64,000 bases of DNA from JBJXHN01 sp046233135 (GTDB taxonomy: Bacteria > Pseudomonadota > Alphaproteobacteria > Rhodospirillales > Rhodospirillaceae): the NCBI GenBank assembly GCA_046233135.1, contig JBJXHN010000002.1, positions 248,001 to 312,000 of the forward strand. Reading direction: 5' to 3'. The position numbers were made by a program, and so were the translations under genes. This document shows positions 60,667 to 64,000 of the stretch, piece after piece (position 1 is the stretch's first letter; every line of letters begins with the position of its first letter). The notes under the pieces were generated by a model. That model was not told the origin of the DNA and made no database searches. It was given only the letters and a program-made list of their open reading frames with translations.

Positions 60667-61302
60667 CTACTCGATCTGCGGACTGATCTTCCGGCCCACC
60701 AGACGCACCGTGCGGGCCTCGCCCTGGTGTCCCCGGCCCTCATCGAGCGGACCGTCCCAGGTGCTCAGCTCCTGGATATCCAGCAGACCGGTGAAATCCT
60801 CGCGCAGGGTGTCGGCGTCGTAGAGCATCGAGATGTCCCGGGGGCCGCCCGTGCCCATGCTCAGCTGTTCGGGCCGGAAGCATTCCATCAGCAGCAGGCC
60901 GTCGGGCTTCAGGGCGCCGGTCATGGCCACGTGCATGGCCGGCCGCACCATCGGCGAGAAGTGCAGGAACACCGCGACCACCGCATCATAGGCTTCGTAG
61001 GGCCACTGCCAGGTCACCAGGTCGGCGCAGTGGGTCATCAGCGTCGCCCCCCGGTTCAGGGCCAGGGTCATTGCCTTGCGCAACCCCACGGGGCTGGCGT
61101 CGACGCTCATCACCTCCATGCCCTGCTGGGCCAGCCAGACGCCGTTGCGCCCCTCTCCGTCGCCCACCGCCAGGATCCGCATGCCCGGTTCCAGGCGTTC
61201 CCGCTGGCTCATCAGCCAGCTGTTGGGTTCCACGCCGTAAAGGTATCCGCGGCCTGAGAACCGCTCGTCCCATTGGGCGCTGATCGGGGCGCTGGTCGGC
61301 AT
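60667..61302 (-). CDS. SAM-dependent methyltransferase
   Basis: The 211-residue class I methyltransferase resembles the TehB/thiopurine-type group: WDERFSGRGYLYGVEPN at the N-terminus, the SAM loop ILAVGDGEGRNGVWLAQQG and the acidic second motif VMSVDASPVGL. The SD sequence AAGGAG overlaps the last codons of cobT, and the ATG is three bases after the cobT stop, so the two are coupled. Cobalamin synthesis uses several methyltransferases, but this one lacks the features of CobI/CobJ-type corrin enzymes. Confidence 0.85.
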   Translation of the reverse strand: MPTSAPISAQWDERFSGRGYLYGVEPNSWLMSQRERLEPGMRILAVGDGEGRNGVWLAQQGMEVMSVDASPVGLRKAMTLALNRGATLMTHCADLVTWQWPYEAYDAVVAVFLHFSPMVRPAMHVAMTGALKPDGLLLMECFRPEQLSMGTGGPRDISMLYDADTLREDFTGLLDIQELSTWDGPLDEGRGHQGEARTVRLVGRKISPQIE

Positions 61303-61305
61303 GGC

Positions 61306-62328
61306 TTACTCCTTGTCGGCGACACCGGCTTCGTCGAAGGTTGCCATACCCATGTGGCATTGGGTGGCCCCTTTGAGAAGTGGTACCGCCAGCGCCGCGC
61401 CCGATGCTTCGCCCAGTGCCAGGTCCAGGCTGAGCAGGGGGACCAGCCCCAGGGCGTCTGCAAGGCGGCGATGGCCGGGCTCGCGGGAGAGGTGGGCCAG
61501 CACGCAATGGTCCAGGGCGTCGGCGCGGGTCTGGCGCAGCACGGCGGCGGCGGCACCGACGATGAAGCCGTCCAGGACCACCGGCACCCGGGCAAGCCGG
61601 CCGGCGACGATGGCGCCGGCGATGGCCGCCAGTTCCCGCCCGCCCAGGCATCGCAGCAGGGTCAGGGGATCCGCGTCACCGCCCCCGTCGCCGTGCAGGG
61701 CGACGCCGCGGGCGACCACCGCCTGCTTGGCCTCCAGCGCGGCGCCGGTCACGCCGGTGCCCGGTCCCACCCAGTCCGCCGCCGTGCCACCGAACAGGGC
61801 GAGGCACAGGGCGGCCGCCGGGGTGGTATTGCCGATCCCCATTTCGCCCAGGCACAGGCAGTCGGCGCCGGCCAGATCCAGGTCCAGCCCGGCGTTGAGG
61901 GCGGCCACCGTCTCCGCCTCGGTCATCGCCGGTTCCTCGGTGAAGGGGCGGGTGGGGGTGTCCAGATCCAGGGCGGTGACCCCCAGGCGGATGCCGAAGG
62001 CGCGGCACAGCTGATTGATGGCGGCGCCGCCGACCTCGAAGTTCGCCACCATCTGCACCGTCACCTCTGGCGGATAGGCCGACACCCCCAGCGCCGCCAC
62101 GCCGTGGTTGCCGGCGAACACATGGGCCATGGGGGCCTGCATGCCGGGGGGGTGGCGGCCCTGCCAGGCGGCGAGCCAGGCGGCCAGCTCTTCCAGGCGG
62201 CCAAGGGCACCGCGCGGCTTGGTCAGCCGGGGCTCGCGGGCCTCGGCGGTAGAGCGGGCGGCGCTGTCGGGGCCGGGCAGGGTGGCAAGGAGCGCGCGGA
62301 AATCGTCGAGGGAGGTGATGGAGGGCAC
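61306..62328 (-). CDS. cobT: Nicotinate-nucleotide-dimethylbenzimidazole phosphoribosyltransferase
   Basis: The 340-residue enzyme activates the lower ligand of cobalamin. HVFAGNHGVAALGVSAYP, GEMGIGNTTPAAAL and the catalytic Glu in LDLALGEASGAALA are present. The GTG at 62328 (VPSITSLDDF) is the best start; the frame extends upstream but with low-complexity sequence. It is divergent from cobS, as expected for lower-ligand assembly. Confidence 0.95.
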   Translation of the reverse strand: MPSITSLDDFRALLATLPGPDSAARSTAEAREPRLTKPRGALGRLEELAAWLAAWQGRHPPGMQAPMAHVFAGNHGVAALGVSAYPPEVTVQMVANFEVGGAAINQLCRAFGIRLGVTALDLDTPTRPFTEEPAMTEAETVAALNAGLDLDLAGADCLCLGEMGIGNTTPAAALCLALFGGTAADWVGPGTGVTGAALEAKQAVVARGVALHGDGGGDADPLTLLRCLGGRELAAIAGAIVAGRLARVPVVLDGFIVGAAAAVLRQTRADALDHCVLAHLSREPGHRRLADALGLVPLLSLDLALGEASGAALAVPLLKGATQCHMGMATFDEAGVADKE

Positions 62329-62522
62329 GGGACAAGATCCTGCTGGTTGGCGGCCCGACGGGGATGTCCGGGGGCCGGCCCGGGGCTGGAAGAGCGGGCC
62401 CACGGCCCCGCACCAAGGGCGAAAAAGCCGGGCGCGAATCGGCGGCCGGATGCGGGCGGCCCTTGGCGCGGCGGGCGCGGTCCTGTATTGCAGGACGCTT
62501 GGATAGTTCATTTTGGAGTGGA

Positions 62523-63326
62523 ATGCACCTCTTGACCGCGGTCCCTTTTCGCTCGCTTCCGGGCGCCTGGGGGCGGGAACTGGCCCACGCCCTGGTTTTC
62601 CTGACCCGCCTGCCGGTGCCCCTCGGGGCGCCGGTGCCGCCGCTCGCCCGTTGCCTGTGGGCTTTTCCTCTGGCCGGTGCGGTGGTTGGCGGGATCGGTG
62701 CCGCCCTGTTGGCCGGGGCGGGGTTCCTGGGCGTGCCGCCGCTGGCCGCCGCCTTCCTGGCGCTGGCCGGCATGGCCCTGCTGACCGGCGCCCTGCACGA
62801 GGACGGTCTTGCCGACCTTGCCGATGGTCTGGGTGGCGGGCGCGGGGACCGGGATCGGGCGTTGACCATCATGCGCGACAGCCGGGTCGGTGCCTTTGGC
62901 GTGCTGGCTGTGGTGCTGGCGGTGGGCTTGCGGGCTTCGGCCCTGGCGCCTGTGGCGGAAGGCCTCAGCGAGGAAGGCTGGGAGGCTTGTTTCGCCGGTG
63001 TGGTGATTGCCGCGGCCCTGGGACGCGCGGTTGGTGGCCTGGTGGCCGGCCTGATGCCGCCGGCGCGGACGGATGGCCTGGGGGCCGCGCTGGGGGAGCG
63101 GTCCCGGGGAGCCTTGGCCTTCTGTGCGCTGCTGCCGGTGGGGGGCGCGTTCCTGGGGGTGCCGCCGGGGGCGGCGCTGGCGATGGTGGGCGCTGCCGCC
63201 CTGGCCGGCGCCGTCGTTGCCTGGCGGGCCTGGCGGGGACTGGGCGGCCAGACCGGCGATGTGGCCGGGGCCGCGGGATTGTGCGCCGAAACGGCCGGGC
63301 TGCTGGCCCTGGCGGCGATGATATAA
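62523..63326 (+). CDS. cobS: Adenosylcobinamide-GDP ribazoletransferase (cobalamin synthase)
   Basis: The 267-residue membrane enzyme joins adenosylcobinamide-GDP to alpha-ribazole. The family motif ALHEDGLADLADGLGGG and ALTIMRDSRVGAFG are intact, with five to six hydrophobic helices. GGAG precedes the ATG at 62523. The 194 bases upstream, shared with cobT, contain no recognisable cobalamin riboswitch. Confidence 0.94.
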   Translation: MHLLTAVPFRSLPGAWGRELAHALVFLTRLPVPLGAPVPPLARCLWAFPLAGAVVGGIGAALLAGAGFLGVPPLAAAFLALAGMALLTGALHEDGLADLADGLGGGRGDRDRALTIMRDSRVGAFGVLAVVLAVGLRASALAPVAEGLSEEGWEACFAGVVIAAALGRAVGGLVAGLMPPARTDGLGAALGERSRGALAFCALLPVGGAFLGVPPGAALAMVGAAALAGAVVAWRAWRGLGGQTGDVAGAAGLCAETAGLLALAAMI

Positions 63327-63371
63327 GCGACGATGAATGAGCCGGATGATCAATTGACGGGAGGTGGGGGA

Positions 63372-63983
63372 ATGACACGTTGGTGGTGGATACGCCATGC
63401 GCCGGTGCCCGATCCGGAGGGGCGGATTTTGGGGCGGCTGGACACGCCCTGCGACACCAGTGATGCTCCGGCCCTGGAGGCTCTGGCCGCGCGGCTGCCC
63501 CAGGGGGCGTCGCTGATCGTTTCGCCGTTGCTGCGGGCGCAGCAGACCGCCCATGCGCTCGAAGCCGCCGGTGCCCGCCTCGCCGTGGCCGACGAAGAGC
63601 CCGCCTTTACCGAACAGAGTTTCGGCGACTGGCAGGGCCGCACCTGGTCCGCCCTGTCCAGCAGGGTCCCGCCGGATCTGGAGCTGGAGGCCTTCTGGCG
63701 GTCTCCCGGTTTCCACGCGCCGCCGGGCGGGGAAAGCTTCGCCAATGTGGTCGGCCGGGTGGCGGCGGCCGTGGATTTCTGGAGCGCCAAGCTGGGTGAC
63801 CGCGACGTGGTGGTGGTGGCCCATGCCGGATCGATCCGCGCCGCCCTGGCCCAGGCCTTGGACATGACGCCGGATTCCGCTTTGCGCATAGCCATCGATC
63901 CCCAATCCCTGACCCGCATCGACCGCATCCCCGGACCGCCGGTGGGCTGGCGGGTGGGGGCGGTGAACACGGTCCTGCCATGA
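63372..63983 (+). CDS. Histidine phosphatase-family protein, probable CobC-like
   Basis: The 203-residue phosphoglycerate-mutase-like enzyme has the phospho-His region WWIRHAP (RHA in place of the usual RHG), SPLLRAQQTA, FGDWQGRTW and VVVAHAGSIRAAL. In the cobalamin cluster it is probably alpha-ribazole-5'-phosphate phosphatase. GGAGGTGGGGG supports the ATG at 63372; an ATG at 63333 would add 13 residues. Its stop overlaps the next ATG. Confidence 0.82.
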   Translation: MTRWWWIRHAPVPDPEGRILGRLDTPCDTSDAPALEALAARLPQGASLIVSPLLRAQQTAHALEAAGARLAVADEEPAFTEQSFGDWQGRTWSALSSRVPPDLELEAFWRSPGFHAPPGGESFANVVGRVAAAVDFWSAKLGDRDVVVVAHAGSIRAALAQALDMTPDSALRIAIDPQSLTRIDRIPGPPVGWRVGAVNTVLP

Positions 63984-64000
63984 TCGGTGCCCAATCCCTC
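63980..64000 (+). CDS. Start of a further gene (partial)
   Basis: An ATG at 63980 overlaps the preceding TGA (ATGA), and the frame MIGAQSL is open to the window edge. Only seven codons are visible. Overlap with the CobC-like gene suggests another cobalamin-related gene, but nothing in the visible residues confirms it. Confidence 0.35.

Noticed and set aside
62329..62522. Cobalamin riboswitch between cobT and cobS
   Set aside because: No B12-box or typical stem arrangement is visible on either strand.

Overview
The window is high-GC DNA packed with genes on both strands. It looks like the chromosome of an alphaproteobacterium, most likely a Rhodospirillales member. Supporting this are a bacteriophytochrome with its heme oxygenase, an aa3 cytochrome oxidase operon (ctaC-ctaD-ctaG-ctaE), FlbD-type flagellar control, a usg gene beside groESL, an alphaproteobacterial RpoH-type heat-shock promoter, and a palindromic intergenic mosaic repeat. 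Species cannot be named from the sequence alone. No tRNA, rRNA, CRISPR array, prophage or insertion sequence was seen.

Layout. 0-11 kb: an envelope protein that runs off the left edge, membrane and secreted proteins of unknown role, a b-type cytochrome, a red-light sensing pair (bphO-bphP), a LOG-family nucleotide hydrolase, and a two-gene unit pairing a Cache-HAMP-SpoIIE phosphatase with an orphan periplasmic binding protein. 11.3-12.9 kb: a gene-poor pocket with two copies of a short palindromic repeat and small hypothetical genes. 12.9-24.5 kb: housekeeping genes for sulfur and cofactors (dsrE-like, moeB, cysK with an Rrf2 regulator, coaBC), ubiquinone (ubiE, ubiB), DNA repair (mutM), an enoyl-CoA hydratase, a fungal-type cytosine deaminase and a ferredoxin-NADP reductase.

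24.7-37.4 kb is a long leftward flagellar locus (fliF, fliG, fliH, fliN, motA-like, flbD, flhA, flhF, flhG, fliK-like). It builds the MS ring/C ring, the export gate and the regulators of flagellar number and timing. 37.8-45.1 kb holds usg, groES-groEL and the cytochrome oxidase operon. The chaperone and oxidase operons converge on a 106-bp inverted-repeat element that supplies the ctaE stop codon.

45.4-54.6 kb is the most distinctive region. It is a divergent catabolic locus for an unknown organic acid, with a tripartite TRAP importer, an SDR, a fumarylacetoacetase-family hydrolase, an FMN alpha-hydroxyacid dehydrogenase, an acetoacetate-decarboxylase-family enzyme, an extended SDR and a regulator with two winged-helix domains. 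Both divergent promoters have a small palindrome on the -10 box, and the SDR is preceded by an 11-codon leader ORF that overlaps its start. The set would fit oxidation of a 2-keto-3-deoxy acid, cleavage to pyruvate plus a hydroxyacid such as L-lactate, and oxidation of that product, but the substrate is inference.

54.7-64 kb: an orphan nucleotidyltransferase-like protein, a MaoC hydratase, an amidase, a lipoprotein, a c-di-GMP phosphodiesterase with a degenerate GGDEF domain, and cobalamin lower-ligand assembly (cobT; divergent cobS with a phosphatase and a further gene cut by the right edge).
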